The notes under the pieces were generated by a model. The model searched no databases. It was given only the letters and a program-made list of their open reading frames with translations, and was not told the origin of the DNA. A stretch of DNA of 64,000 bases from Saprospiraceae bacterium. Lineage in GTDB: Bacteria > Bacteroidota > Bacteroidia > Chitinophagales > Saprospiraceae. The stretch lies in the NCBI GenBank assembly GCA_020629515.1, contig JAHDDE010000002.1, positions 78,594-142,593 of the forward strand, given 5' to 3'. The position numbers and the translations under genes were made by a program. Shown here piece by piece: positions 28,418 to 38,319 of the stretch; the stretch's first letter is position 1; every line of letters starts with the position of its first letter.

Positions 28418-29548
28418 TGCCTTGACCTTGTTTAGGGCCTTTTCGTATAATGATTCGTACTGCGGGACTATGACGTCTACATCAAACTCTTGCGCTTTTT
28501 GTAGTGCTCTTTTTCTGAATGAAGCATGATTTTCTGGAGTTGATAGAATTTTTTTAGCGTTCCTTGCCATATCATCTACATCTCCTACCTCACTTAAATA
28601 TCCCGTTTCTCCATCAAAGTTAACTTCTGGAATTCCACCCACATTAGTTGATATTACTGGTACTTCAAGTGCCATTGCTTCTAATGCAGCTAAACCAAAA
28701 CTCTCATTTGATGACGGTAATAAGAAAAGGTCCGAGATCGAAAGTAATTCTTCAATTGCACCTTGTTTTCCTAAAAATCTAATCTCATGGCATAAGCCTA
28801 TATCACGACATATTTTTTCTAATTTACTTCTTTCTGGCCCATCTCCAATCATAAGCAGTTTACTTGGTATGTCCTCGTATACTTTTTGAAAAATATATAC
28901 GGCATCTTCTGCTCTTTTCACACTTCGAAAGTTGGATATATGTGTAAGTATTTTCTCCCCATTTGGGGCTATGGCTTTCTTAAAATGCTCCTTATCTGTT
29001 TTTTTGAATTTGTTGAAATCTATAAAATTGTAGATGACATCTATCTCCGTTGATATATTAAAGTTCTCTAAGGTTGCTTTTTTGAGAAAGTTGGAAACTG
29101 CAGACACGCCATCACTATTATTGATACTAAATTCTATAACTGGTGACAGCGCAGGATCTTTTCCGACTAGTGTAATGTCAGTACCATGTAAAGTTGTGAT
29201 AACAGGTATGTCAATACCTTTACTTTTTAGTATACTTTTAGCCATGAATGCGACTGCAGCATGAGGTATGGCATAATGCACATGGAGTAGATCGAGTTTC
29301 TCATTGAGGACCACATCTACCATTCTCCCTGCTAATGTGGTCTCATAGGGCGTATACTTAAATAGAGAATATTTAAACGGTAACACTTCATGAAAGAAAA
29401 CATTACCCATAAATGAATCCAATCTCGCAGGACGCTCATAAGTTATAAAGTGAACTTCATTTCCTTTCCTTGCCAAGTTAATTCCTAACTCTGTAGCTAC
29501 TACTCCACTACCACCAAAAGTGGGGTAACAAACAATTCCAATTTTCAT
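28409..29548 (-). CDS. bshA: N-acetyl-alpha-D-glucosaminyl L-malate synthase
   Basis: First enzyme of bacillithiol synthesis: transfers GlcNAc from UDP-GlcNAc to L-malate. The 379-aa GT4 protein begins MKIGIVCYPTFGGSGVVATE, which is diagnostic for BshA. LHVHYAIPHAAVAFMA and TTLHGTDITLVGKDPALSPV follow, then the donor site SNESFGLAALEAMALEVPVI with the E(x7)E pattern. Its presence suggests bacillithiol is the low-molecular-weight thiol. The gene converges with porZ (9-bp overlap) and diverges from the MerR regulator over 194 bp. Confidence 0.95.
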   Translation of the reverse strand: MKIGIVCYPTFGGSGVVATELGINLARKGNEVHFITYERPARLDSFMGNVFFHEVLPFKYSLFKYTPYETTLAGRMVDVVLNEKLDLLHVHYAIPHAAVAFMAKSILKSKGIDIPVITTLHGTDITLVGKDPALSPVIEFSINNSDGVSAVSNFLKKATLENFNISTEIDVIYNFIDFNKFKKTDKEHFKKAIAPNGEKILTHISNFRSVKRAEDAVYIFQKVYEDIPSKLLMIGDGPERSKLEKICRDIGLCHEIRFLGKQGAIEELLSISDLFLLPSSNESFGLAALEAMALEVPVISTNVGGIPEVNFDGETGYLSEVGDVDDMARNAKKILSTPENHASFRKRALQKAQEFDVDVIVPQYESLYEKALNKVKALV

Positions 29549-29742
29549 CTACAAGCATCTTAGATAGTAAATAATGACATTTTAACCCAACAAATTGTCC
29601 CATATTGCCAAAATGGAAATAATTATTATGTTGTACATTAGATATTTAAATGGTTATTCGCAACTATTTGTTTGATGATTCGCTTTTAAAATCATGATAA
29701 CAATCTTCATTACCCAGAAAAGGGACTTTTCGATGTGATATT

Positions 29743-30615
29743 ATGGTGGTTTATTCTATTAAAGATTTAGAAAAACTCACTGGAGTTAAAGCCCATACAA
29801 TCAGGATATGGGAAAAACGATATAATATCATCCAACCTAAGCGTACCGATAAAAATATACGCTATTATCTCGACGAGGATCTAAAGCAGATACTCAATAT
29901 CGCTTTACTCAATAGGAATGGTATAAAAATCTCCAAAATCTCTAATATGGGTGTCGAGGAGATACAAAGAAAGGTCGCAGAAATAGCAGATATAGATGAA
30001 TCATTTGAAGGCCAGCTAGATTCACTTACGATTTCTCTTATTGACCTTGATGAAGAAAAATTTCTCAAAATTTTTAATAAAAACATTGAAGAAAGAGGGT
30101 TCTCATCTACTATGTTGGAAGTAATCTATCCTCTATTGGACAAATTGGCGATGATGTGGATAACAGGAAGCATCAAATCAATTCATGAAAAGTTTGTCTC
30201 CAATCTTATTAAGAGGAAATGTATAGTACATATTGACGCCCTTAGTCCAACTAGAAAAGAAACCTTTTTAATTTATCTGCCTAAAGGTGAGTTGAATGAA
30301 TTGAGTCTCCTATTTTTGCATTTTCTCATTAGCGAAAGAGGATTTAAAGTCATAAATGCTGGTGTAGATGTTGATTTAGAAGACTTATTAGAGGCTAAGG
30401 ATATAAAAGAACCAGAATTTCTTTTTACCATCGTAAATGATACACTTTCTGGAGTACAATTAGAACAATATATTGGGAAAATCAATGAATTTTTCAACAA
30501 AACTGAGGTGATTCTTTCTGGGATTCAACTTGAGACAATGTCACCTAAGTTCTTAGATCGAATCAAGGTACTTAAGTCATCAGAAGATACTATGATATAC
30601 TTGGATAATCTCTAA
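29743..30615 (+). CDS. MerR-family regulator with degenerate cobalamin-type sensor domain
   Basis: A 290-aa transcription factor. Residues 1-70 form a MerR winged helix (YSIKDLEKLTGVKAHTIRIW, then EKRYNIIQPKR and RYYLDEDLKQIL). The rest has the layout of CarH/LitR photoreceptor-type regulators: a helical bundle, then a Rossmann-like B12-binding domain. The key residues have changed. The bundle motif W(x9)EH reads W(x9)EK (W at MMWITGSIKSIHEK), and the axial histidine of the ExHxxG-type motif is replaced in PKGELNELSLL. Cobalamin binding is therefore unlikely. It lies divergent to bshA; the target genes are unknown. Confidence 0.88.
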   Translation: MVVYSIKDLEKLTGVKAHTIRIWEKRYNIIQPKRTDKNIRYYLDEDLKQILNIALLNRNGIKISKISNMGVEEIQRKVAEIADIDESFEGQLDSLTISLIDLDEEKFLKIFNKNIEERGFSSTMLEVIYPLLDKLAMMWITGSIKSIHEKFVSNLIKRKCIVHIDALSPTRKETFLIYLPKGELNELSLLFLHFLISERGFKVINAGVDVDLEDLLEAKDIKEPEFLFTIVNDTLSGVQLEQYIGKINEFFNKTEVILSGIQLETMSPKFLDRIKVLKSSEDTMIYLDNL

Positions 30616-32087
30616 TTTGACCTGTACTTAATATTGATAAGTTCTGAAGAATTAAGATCAGTTTTCAATAGCATATTTTCGACTTTCCCATTGCTACGAT
30701 AAGTTAACCCTACCGTGTTAGGAGGTCTCCATCCAATATTGACCGCTTGTACTAGAATAAAGTTTTCCTTGTTCGGGTCAATTGACAGTCTGATTCTTTG
30801 AGGTTCTTTTTCTAAGGATATATCGTTAAAGACCCATTCGCCATTAACATTGATAGATACTCTATCTCCATCTTTAATCAGGTGGTCATAAAGTTCTATT
30901 TCAAAAGACAAAGAGTCTACTATAAGGGTATGATTCTGAACAATTTTAGTTGGGAGTTGAACTTTAAGTTTTTCTTTTTCATCTCCCTTAGTAAAAAAGT
31001 CATCTCTTTGAGGAGTTGGGCTCTGCTCTTCTTGTTTAGTTAAATTGACTTCTTTGAGTTCGGAAATTGTAGTAATATTTTCTGGAGGTTTAGCTAAAAG
31101 ATCTTTTGGGGTTGTTTCGGGATATATGATTTTAAGATAATGAGGTTCTTCTGTGAGATTAATTACTTTCCAGTCATATTTTTCAAAAAACGAATTCAGC
31201 GAGTTGACATACCCATTACCATATCTATTCATTATGGTGAGTAAGACAACATTCTGATAGTAATAGCCTTTACCAAAAAGATTGTACTCCTCAGGTAAGG
31301 CAGGGTTAGTTATATATTGATCAAGCTGTTTAATGAGTTCATCGATCTTTGCATATATATTTTTAAGGCTTGCCTTCTCTTGTTCTGAGCTTAACTCATT
31401 TATACATTTAAGTAGCCATGATCGTTCTTTTTTTATTTTTTTTATCGTATTTCTAACGGAGCTTTGATTGTTTTTACCAATAGATCTAACGGCCTTTTTG
31501 ATATCAAAATGAATTTCTACAAAGGCAGCATATACTTGCTTTTGGCTTTCTATTAACTCATTGCTGAACATTGCTTTTTGGACTAATTGATCATAGATCT
31601 TAATGTTGTTTTGAAGTCCTTTAAATACATTGATGATTTCTTCAAAGTCTAAATATATCTCTTGTATTGTGCTGAGTTGATTTAGATCTTGAGACTTTAT
31701 AGTGTTTTCTAATTGTAATCTGTCTTTGTTTATTTTAACAGTGGCAGTATGTATACTCTTGAGGAGTGATCTGGTAGAAAGATGGTTTTTGGAGTCACTT
31801 ATTTCTGCAAAAAGTTGATTTGGCGATATATCGTAGAACCATTTATTAGGATCATCAAATACATCGGGAGGCAAGTCTTCATTGCTATAATTGTTGAGAT
31901 CATGACTTGGCAGGTCAACATATTTATTAATCTCTTGATTGAAGTTTTCGTATATCCTATGTAGGACTAAGACGCCATGGATAGATTCATTTATAAATAG
32001 GACTTCTTTGTTAATATGATCTATATCTTCTTGGCTATAACACCAAGTGAAAGAAATCCAATACAAACAAAACATTGTCCACTTCAT
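30612..32087 (-). CDS. Secreted protein of unknown function with Bacteroidota C-terminal beta domain
   Basis: A 491-aa protein with a short signal peptide (about 1-18, ending WCYS). A long helical region rich in lysine and glutamate follows (about 60-260), then a low-complexity linker (about 345-385). The C-terminal domain of about 100 residues runs from LIVDSLSFEIELYDHLIKDG through VSINVNGEWVFND to RPPNTVGLTYRSNGK. I recognise this last domain as one that recurs at the ends of exported, often OmpA-linked, Bacteroidota proteins; its function is not known to me. The stop overlaps the convergent MerR gene by 4 bp. Confidence 0.7.
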   Translation of the reverse strand: MKWTMFCLYWISFTWCYSQEDIDHINKEVLFINESIHGVLVLHRIYENFNQEINKYVDLPSHDLNNYSNEDLPPDVFDDPNKWFYDISPNQLFAEISDSKNHLSTRSLLKSIHTATVKINKDRLQLENTIKSQDLNQLSTIQEIYLDFEEIINVFKGLQNNIKIYDQLVQKAMFSNELIESQKQVYAAFVEIHFDIKKAVRSIGKNNQSSVRNTIKKIKKERSWLLKCINELSSEQEKASLKNIYAKIDELIKQLDQYITNPALPEEYNLFGKGYYYQNVVLLTIMNRYGNGYVNSLNSFFEKYDWKVINLTEEPHYLKIIYPETTPKDLLAKPPENITTISELKEVNLTKQEEQSPTPQRDDFFTKGDEKEKLKVQLPTKIVQNHTLIVDSLSFEIELYDHLIKDGDRVSINVNGEWVFNDISLEKEPQRIRLSIDPNKENFILVQAVNIGWRPPNTVGLTYRSNGKVENMLLKTDLNSSELINIKYRSN

Positions 32088-32135
32088 ACTAAATAGGAAC
32101 GATCAATAAAGCGATGATAATATGATAGGTAAGTT

Positions 32136-34001
32136 CTATCTACCTACATGTACTAATAAGACGGAAATATCTGATGGAGATACACCACTTATTCGACTTG
32201 CTTGACCTATAGTCCGTGGTTTGATGTAATTGAGCTTTTCTCTTGCCTCGGCAGATAGTGATGTGATAGAGTCGTAATCAAAGTTATCTTTTAGTATCAG
32301 ATCTTCTAATCTATTCATTTTATCAACCATCTCCTGTTCCTTTACGAGATAGCCTTCATACTTCATATTGATCTCCGCTGACTCTATATGATCTTTTGGA
32401 TATTTAGATAAGTAATCATTTAAATAAGGAAGTACTTTGGCCATTTCTTCAAGGTGTACCTTAGGACGAGCTAAGACGGACTTTAGTTTCACTTTTTGCT
32501 TAAGGGGTGATGATCCAATATTGTTGAGCCATCCATTAATGTGATCTGGGGATACGGAGGTTTTGGCTAAGTATTGCTCTAATTCCTCAATGGAATTTAC
32601 TTTTTCTGAAGTCTTGGTTATTCTTTGTTCTAACCCTTTCATTCCTAATTGTGATGCTATTGGTGTTAATCTGAGATCAGCATTATCTTGGCGAATGAGT
32701 ATTCTATATTCAGCACGAGAGGTAAACATACGATATGGTTCTTTGGTGCCTTTGTTAACTAAATCGTCTACAAGTACGCCTACGTAGGCATCCGATCTTT
32801 TTAAGATAAATGGATCTTCCTCATTGATTTTAAGGTGAGCATTTATCCCTGCCATTAGTCCTTGACAAGCAGCCTCTTCATAGCCTGTGGTCCCATTTAT
32901 TTGGCCTGCAAAAAATAAATTGTCTACGAGCTTAGTTTCTAAAGATGATTTAAGTTGTGTTGGTGGGAAAAAATCATATTCGATAGCATATCCAGGCCTG
33001 AACATTTTCATGTTTTCAAATCCTTCTATCTTTCTCATCGCCTTGTACTGTACGTCTTCTGGCAATGAAGATGAAAAGCCATTAACGTAAATCTCGCAAG
33101 TATTCCACCCTTCAGGCTCAACAAAGAGTTGATGTCTTTCTCTGTCGGCAAAGCGATTTATTTTATCCTCAATTGATGGACAATATCTTGGACCGAGTCC
33201 TCGTATTCGACCATTGAACATAGGAGATCTATCAAAACCTTCTTTGAGTGTATCGTGGACATCTTTAGAAGTGTATGCTACATGACAAGGTAGTTGCCGT
33301 TCTAAATCAGGGGTGTCCAAGTAAGAAAACTTAGCCACCTCTTTATCACCATGCTGAATTTCCATTTTGGTATAGTCTAAACTTCTACCATCTATACGTG
33401 GAGGGGTACCGGTTTTCATCCTACCTGACTCAAAGCCAAGATCATGCAATTGAGCAGTAATCCCTGTAGATGCTTTTTCGCCAGCTCTACCACCACCGAG
33501 TTGTTTTTCTCCGATATGAATGAGACCATTCAAGAATGTGCCATTAGTAAGGACAACTGATTTAGCATTTATTTCGAGTCCTATACTGGTGTATACCCCT
33601 GTACAGCGATTGTCTTTGACAATTAGACCTTTTACCATTTCTTGCCAAAAATCAATATTACTATGTTGTTCGAGCATTTCTCGCCATTTAGCCGCAAATA
33701 GCATTCTGTCACTCTGAGCTCTGGGGCTCCACATAGCTGGTCCCTTTGATTTATTGAGCATTCTGAATTGTACCATAGTATGATCAGTTACAACTCCTGA
33801 ATATCCTCCTAAAGCATCAATTTCTCTGACGATTTGTCCCTTAGCGACTCCACCCATCGCAGGATTGCAAGACATTTGTGCAATGGTTTGCATATTCATG
33901 GTGGCTAACAGAACTTTAGAACCCATATTAGCGGCTGCAACTGCTGCTTCACAGCCGGCATGCCCTGCGCCTACTACTATTACATCGTATAATGGAAACA
34001 T
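32136..34001 (-). CDS. mnmG: tRNA uridine-5-carboxymethylaminomethyl modification enzyme MnmG
   Basis: FAD-dependent subunit that, with MnmE, installs the carboxymethylaminomethyl group on wobble U34 of several tRNAs. The 621-aa length is normal. The dinucleotide motif [20 protein letters not shown] is at the N-terminus. [20 protein letters not shown] and [14 protein letters not shown] are family signatures, [20 protein letters not shown] is the second FAD motif, and the C-terminal helical domain carries [20 protein letters not shown]. Confidence 0.97.
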   Translation of the reverse strand: MFPLYDVIVVGAGHAGCEAAVAAANMGSKVLLATMNMQTIAQMSCNPAMGGVAKGQIVREIDALGGYSGVVTDHTMVQFRMLNKSKGPAMWSPRAQSDRMLFAAKWREMLEQHSNIDFWQEMVKGLIVKDNRCTGVYTSIGLEINAKSVVLTNGTFLNGLIHIGEKQLGGGRAGEKASTGITAQLHDLGFESGRMKTGTPPRIDGRSLDYTKMEIQHGDKEVAKFSYLDTPDLERQLPCHVAYTSKDVHDTLKEGFDRSPMFNGRIRGLGPRYCPSIEDKINRFADRERHQLFVEPEGWNTCEIYVNGFSSSLPEDVQYKAMRKIEGFENMKMFRPGYAIEYDFFPPTQLKSSLETKLVDNLFFAGQINGTTGYEEAACQGLMAGINAHLKINEEDPFILKRSDAYVGVLVDDLVNKGTKEPYRMFTSRAEYRILIRQDNADLRLTPIASQLGMKGLEQRITKTSEKVNSIEELEQYLAKTSVSPDHINGWLNNIGSSPLKQKVKLKSVLARPKVHLEEMAKVLPYLNDYLSKYPKDHIESAEINMKYEGYLVKEQEMVDKMNRLEDLILKDNFDYDSITSLSAEAREKLNYIKPRTIGQASRISGVSPSDISVLLVHVGR

Positions 34002-34081
34002 TTTGCAAAATTAATCTATTACTGCTAACAAATATTTGGTAATTATTGCGTTCATTCTGAAGAGAAGAGAGAAAGGAAAAA

Positions 34082-35539
34082 ATGACTCAAAGACAAATCT
34101 TAAAAACCGAGCAAAAAGCTTTAGAAATAAATCTTAATGATAAGATTTACGGGACTTTTGCGGAGATAGGAGCTGGACAAGAAGTAGCCAGACATTTCTT
34201 TCAAGTTGGAGCAGCTGCAGGTACAATCGCCAAGACTATGTCAGCTTATGACAAACAATATTCCGACGCTATCTACGGCGCGGATAAAAGATATGTTTGT
34301 GAAGCGAGAGTATATAAGATGTTGGACCATGAGTTCAACTTGATAGAAGAGCGATTAAAGCAAAATAGGCCTGATGCTAATTATTTTGTTTTCGCTGATA
34401 CTATATCAGCCATCAATTATCAAAGGACGGTTAAAGGAAATGGATGGATGGGATTAAGATTTATCCACCATTTTGGGGCGGAGTGTAGTGATGTTGTTTT
34501 GCATGTCAAAATGTTGGATAAAAATAATCGACAACAACAAGAAGCTATCGGAATTTTGGGAGTTAACTTAGTCTATGCATGTTTTTATTATCGTAATGAG
34601 TTAGAGCTTTTTGTAGAGTCCTTATTAGATGGTCTTAAGAGTAGAATCAAGATAGATATGGTCAGGACAAAAGGACCCGCTTTTGATCACTTTGATAATA
34701 GACTTTTGACGCTCAACTTAGTGAGGAATAAACTAACTGAAGTAGCAATTTTTGGCCAAGATGGAAATCCGATGCATGCATCAGAATTTTTATATCGAAA
34801 AGAGCTCTTAGTTGTAAGAGGGCATTTTAGACCTACGACATTGGTGACTAAAGATGCTTTTAATAACTCTTTTGAACAATTCAAAAATGAATCGGAAGGA
34901 GGAGATATATCAAAATGTATGCTCGCTGCTGAGTTAACAATGGAAAACTTAAATCGATTTGGTGATATAAGTGATAAGCAGTTTTTAGACAGGGTAGAAT
35001 TGCTTAATGCGCTTGGTCTAACCGTCATTATATCAGATTGCAGTAATCACCAAAAGCTGATTAATTATTTATCTGACTATAAGATTAGTAGATTAGGAAT
35101 TCTCATTGGGATACATGAACTCAAAGATATTTTGATAGAAAAATATGAGAATAATCAGGATGGAAGACTTTTAGCTGCATTTGGAGAATTATTCAGTAAG
35201 AACATCACAGTTTATGCTTATCCAGCCATCGAGAAAGAGGGAGATAAGATGATATTTGTCGAAAACCTTCCTGTCCCAGAAGGAATAAAATTTTTATATC
35301 AACACTTGATCAAAAATGATCAAATCCGACAAGTAGAAAAATACAATAGAAATCATATGCATATTATCCCGAGTAAAGTGTACGATGCGATAGGAGAATA
35401 TGGTAATATGTGGTGGGAGGATTGTGTACCTAAAGAGTTAATTCCAATTATTAAAAACAATCGTTCATTCGGATATAAATCTGATAAGGATAATTTTGAA
35501 TATGAAAAATCCAAAGGCAATGATGCCGAATATTATTAA
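34082..35539 (+). CDS. Conserved bacterial protein of unknown function
   Basis: A 485-aa cytoplasmic protein without signal peptide or membrane helix. The N-terminal block GTFAEIGAGQEVARHFFQVG and SAYDKQYSDAIYG, and later RTVKGNGWMGLRFIH and RTKGPAFDHFDNRLL, are strongly conserved in a widespread family. I recall that family only from unconvincing database labels (TonB-dependent receptor, nicotinate-nucleotide adenylyltransferase). Nothing here supports either label: there is no barrel pattern and no nucleotidyltransferase motif. It heads a plus-strand group with the M15 peptidase (38-bp overlap) and the thioesterase. Function unknown. Confidence 0.8.
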   Translation: MTQRQILKTEQKALEINLNDKIYGTFAEIGAGQEVARHFFQVGAAAGTIAKTMSAYDKQYSDAIYGADKRYVCEARVYKMLDHEFNLIEERLKQNRPDANYFVFADTISAINYQRTVKGNGWMGLRFIHHFGAECSDVVLHVKMLDKNNRQQQEAIGILGVNLVYACFYYRNELELFVESLLDGLKSRIKIDMVRTKGPAFDHFDNRLLTLNLVRNKLTEVAIFGQDGNPMHASEFLYRKELLVVRGHFRPTTLVTKDAFNNSFEQFKNESEGGDISKCMLAAELTMENLNRFGDISDKQFLDRVELLNALGLTVIISDCSNHQKLINYLSDYKISRLGILIGIHELKDILIEKYENNQDGRLLAAFGELFSKNITVYAYPAIEKEGDKMIFVENLPVPEGIKFLYQHLIKNDQIRQVEKYNRNHMHIIPSKVYDAIGEYGNMWWEDCVPKELIPIIKNNRSFGYKSDKDNFEYEKSKGNDAEYY

Positions 35540-36296
35540 GCTATTTATAGTCTCTTTTATCATTGTCTGCTGTAATACATCCGATAAAAAGCCAGATCAA
35601 AAAATGGACGATAAAGAAGAAGTAGCTATAGATACAGCAATGATAGAATACATTAGAGGTCAATTTGATCCTTCAAAGCATAAGGATTTTATTTCTATTC
35701 CTGACCAATATGCTTCGAGAAGTGGACTTTATCTAAGAAGAGAGGCACTATCTGATTTTATTAAAATGTATAATGAAGCTCATGGTGCAGGTGTAAGTTT
35801 AATAATAAAGTCAGCAACGAGAAATTTTGATTATCAAAAAGGCATTTGGGAGCGAAAGTGGCATGGGCAGACCCTGTTAGAAGGCAATGTAGATGCCAGG
35901 ACTATCTCTGATCCAAAAGAAAGAGCACTCAAAATATTACTATATAGCTCTATGCCGAGCACGTCACGACACCATTGGGGTACTGATATAGATCTTAATA
36001 GTTTTGACAACTCCTATTTTGAAAAAGGTAGAGGAAAGAAGGAATATACTTGGCTTAGAGAAAATGCCCACAAATTTGGGTTTTGTCAGCCGTATACAAG
36101 TAAAGAGAATGGAAGAACTGGATATGAGGAAGAAAAGTGGCATTGGACCTACTTGCCAATAAGCAAGGGATTAACCGATTATGCTGAGCGATATCTTAAA
36201 AATGAAGACATATCTGGATTTGCTGGTGCTGAGTTGGCTATTGACATAGATGTAGTGGGAAACTATATCTTGGGGATTGACCCAAGTTGTTTATGA
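35502..36296 (+). CDS. M15-family D-Ala-D-Ala carboxypeptidase lipoprotein
   Basis: A 264-aa exported lipoprotein: the hydrophobic N-terminus ends in a lipobox-like FIIVCCNTS. The VanY/M15 zinc fold follows, with the ligand-bearing segments SRHHWGTDIDLNSF (H and D ligands) and EKWHWTYLP (final H). It probably trims peptidoglycan stem peptides in the periplasm. The ATG at 35502 overlaps the previous gene by 38 bp; ATGs at 35520 and 35523 are also possible and would still leave the signal peptide. Overlap with the preceding gene indicates co-translation. Confidence 0.85.
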   Translation: MKNPKAMMPNIIKLFIVSFIIVCCNTSDKKPDQKMDDKEEVAIDTAMIEYIRGQFDPSKHKDFISIPDQYASRSGLYLRREALSDFIKMYNEAHGAGVSLIIKSATRNFDYQKGIWERKWHGQTLLEGNVDARTISDPKERALKILLYSSMPSTSRHHWGTDIDLNSFDNSYFEKGRGKKEYTWLRENAHKFGFCQPYTSKENGRTGYEEEKWHWTYLPISKGLTDYAERYLKNEDISGFAGAELAIDIDVVGNYILGIDPSCL

Positions 36297-36303
36297 TCAG
36301 TTG

Positions 36304-37038
36304 ATGAAGGACATAAGATATCAAGAGTGGTTCAAAATTCGATCACATGAAGTAGATCCTGATAAAAATGTGACTCCTATCAATATATTGAAGCTTATGC
36401 AAGAGGCTTCAATGACGAATGCAAAGGAGCTGAGGGTTTCAGTATGGGAATTAGAAAAAGAAAATTTGGCATGGGTCCTTATAAGAAAATCACTCCATGT
36501 TCAGTCATATCCTCTATTAGGTCAAAAGGTAAAAGTTGTGACTTATCCTTCATCTTTTGATCGCTTTTTAGCCTACCGTGATTATAAAATGTATGCGGAG
36601 AATGGAGATTTACTTGCGTATGCAAGTTCCACTTGGACATTGATGAATACTATCACAAGAAGGATGGCCAAGATATCTGCCGAACTTATGGAACTCAAAG
36701 TAAGTGCGGAAGAAAAAATACTTGAACCACCAAAATCAAAAATTCCTCCTATTCTTGATCTTCAATATGCCGAGAAAATAAAGATTAAGAAGTATGACAT
36801 AGATTGGAATGGTCACGTGAACAATATTCAATACGTTAAATATATTTTAGAAAACATTCCTCAAAGGTTTATTGAAGGGAGCACTTTGAAAGCAATTAAT
36901 TTCCAAATTAAAGCAGAATGTTATCTGGGGGAGGAGATAGTAAGCGAATATCAAAAAAGTGATAATGCTATTTGCCATCAATTAAAAGCTGTGGAAAGAG
37001 ACAAGATAGTGGCTATCGCAGAATCAACTTGGCGATAA
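36304..37038 (+). CDS. Acyl-ACP thioesterase
   Basis: A 244-aa double hot-dog thioesterase of the acyl-ACP family, releasing fatty acids from acyl carrier protein. The first domain opens with FKIRSHEVDPDKNVTPINIL. The second carries DIDWNGHVNNIQYVKYIL, which matches the N-x-H-V-N-N catalytic motif of plant and bacterial FatA-type enzymes. An upstream TTG (36277) overlaps the previous gene; the ATG at 36304, 7 bp after that gene's stop, is the better start. A bidirectional terminator follows at once. Confidence 0.87.
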   Translation: MKDIRYQEWFKIRSHEVDPDKNVTPINILKLMQEASMTNAKELRVSVWELEKENLAWVLIRKSLHVQSYPLLGQKVKVVTYPSSFDRFLAYRDYKMYAENGDLLAYASSTWTLMNTITRRMAKISAELMELKVSAEEKILEPPKSKIPPILDLQYAEKIKIKKYDIDWNGHVNNIQYVKYILENIPQRFIEGSTLKAINFQIKAECYLGEEIVSEYQKSDNAICHQLKAVERDKIVAIAESTWR

Positions 37039-37079
37039 AAAAAGGCCTTAATAATATTAAACTATCAAGGCCTTTTTTA
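37037..37079. terminator. Bidirectional rho-independent terminator
   Basis: A perfect inverted repeat with arms AAGGCCTT, flanked by an A-run on the left and a T-run on the right, lies between the convergent thioesterase and OmpA genes. The A and T runs extend the stem and provide U-tracts in both directions. Confidence 0.88.
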
Positions 37080-37095
37080 TTGCTAAAAGAAGTAA

Positions 37096-37896
37096 TTAGT
37101 TTCCTTTAGTCACTCTATATAATTTTCCAATATTAGGAACCAATATTGCCTCCGTTCTTCTATTTTCAGCTCTACCTTCAGCTGTTGTATTATCTCCAGT
37201 AGGCATAAATTCAGCTCTACCTGATGCTATCAATTGATCAGGATTAACTCCCATGTCTATAAGTTTTCTTACTACCGCAGTAGCTCTTGACACACTTAAG
37301 TCCCAATTGTCTTTGTACTGCTTTCCATCAAGGATTTGCTTTGAGTCTGTATGACCTTCTATGATCATGGCCACATTTGGATTTCCAGTTAGCATATTAG
37401 CCAACATTTGTAGAGTTTCTTTGTCATTAGGATCAACTCTCGCTGAGCCAGATCTAAAATCTAATTCATCGTTTAGATCAAGGTATAAGAAGTTCTCTAT
37501 CTCATTAATCCGAGCATTACTCCCGGCCACAGCATTTTCGACGTCAGCGAATGCCGCATTAATTTCTCCTCTGAGGTTATCAAGTTGAGATTGCTTATCA
37601 TCTACAGATTCTTGCACTTTGGCTAATTTCATATCAAAATCACTCTTTGCTTTTTCAAGATCAGCATTAAGAGCAGTTTTTTGAGAAGACAGATTAGTAT
37701 TAGCGTCTTTAAGAGCAGCGATTTCTGCTTCTTGGCTACTTTTTGACGAATCAAAATCTGCTTGAAGTTTATCTAATTTCATTGCAAGCTCATCTTTTTC
37801 GGCTTGTAAAGCGTCAAATGATTTTTTACTAACACATGAAATTGACAATATGCACACTCCTATAAATAATGTGATAAGTTGTGTATTAAATTTCAT
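37096..37896 (-). CDS. OmpA-family lipoprotein
   Basis: A 266-aa peptidoglycan-associated lipoprotein. The N-terminus ends in a lipobox (LSISC). A coiled coil of about 100 residues follows, rich in A, D, K and Q (LQAEKDELAMKL onward). The OmpA C-terminal domain (about 145-260) contains IIEGHTDSK, LSVSRATAVVRKLI and LIASGRAEFMPTGDN, the peptidoglycan-binding signature with its conserved Asp and Arg. It probably links the outer membrane to the wall. It is transcribed towards the terminator at 37037-37079. Confidence 0.93.
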   Translation of the reverse strand: MKFNTQLITLFIGVCILSISCVSKKSFDALQAEKDELAMKLDKLQADFDSSKSSQEAEIAALKDANTNLSSQKTALNADLEKAKSDFDMKLAKVQESVDDKQSQLDNLRGEINAAFADVENAVAGSNARINEIENFLYLDLNDELDFRSGSARVDPNDKETLQMLANMLTGNPNVAMIIEGHTDSKQILDGKQYKDNWDLSVSRATAVVRKLIDMGVNPDQLIASGRAEFMPTGDNTTAEGRAENRRTEAILVPNIGKLYRVTKGN

Positions 37897-38010
37897 CCTT
37901 TTTCTACGGTTTGATTTTAAACAGAATATTCAGACTGCGAATATATTTATTCTTATACAGAATATAAGTTTCAAATTATCAATATGTCATATAAAATTTA
38001 TCCTAAAGTG

Positions 38011-38304
38011 TTATCTCTCACTGCTAACGAAGAATGATTTTAATGCTACGAATTCTTCCATATCCAAGAGATCTTTGAAAAAGATATCATTTTGATATGT
38101 GTACCAAGTGAAGTATTGACCATGATTAAGTGACTCCTTTAACATGTTAATCGCTTCATCATACATCCCAAGAGCAGTATATATTTTGGCTTGATTATAT
38201 TCCCAAAGTTTATAATCATCGCTGGTAGATTTTGATTTTGAGACTGCGTCAAGACCTATTTCTCTATTACCATTCAAGACCTTTAGGGCTATCAATTCTT
38301 GACT
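38011..38304 (-). pseudogene. C-terminal remnant of a TPR protein
   Basis: The frame ending at 38011 encodes a convincing C-terminal TPR-like unit (YNQAKIYTALGMYDEAINML) and a tail with WYTYQNDIFFKDLLDMEEF. That tail resembles the ends of large Bacteroidota TPR proteins, where a similar DP(L/I)F..L motif closes the repeat array. Upstream of about 38304 the frame turns into unrelated sequence (YTIIYSCSG), and the nearest ATG (38361) lies in the antisense of the neighbouring remnant. I read this as a 5'-deleted gene; the left boundary is exact, the right one approximate. A small intact protein is the less likely alternative. Confidence 0.6.
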
Positions 38305-38319
38305 GAAGATTTGGATGGG

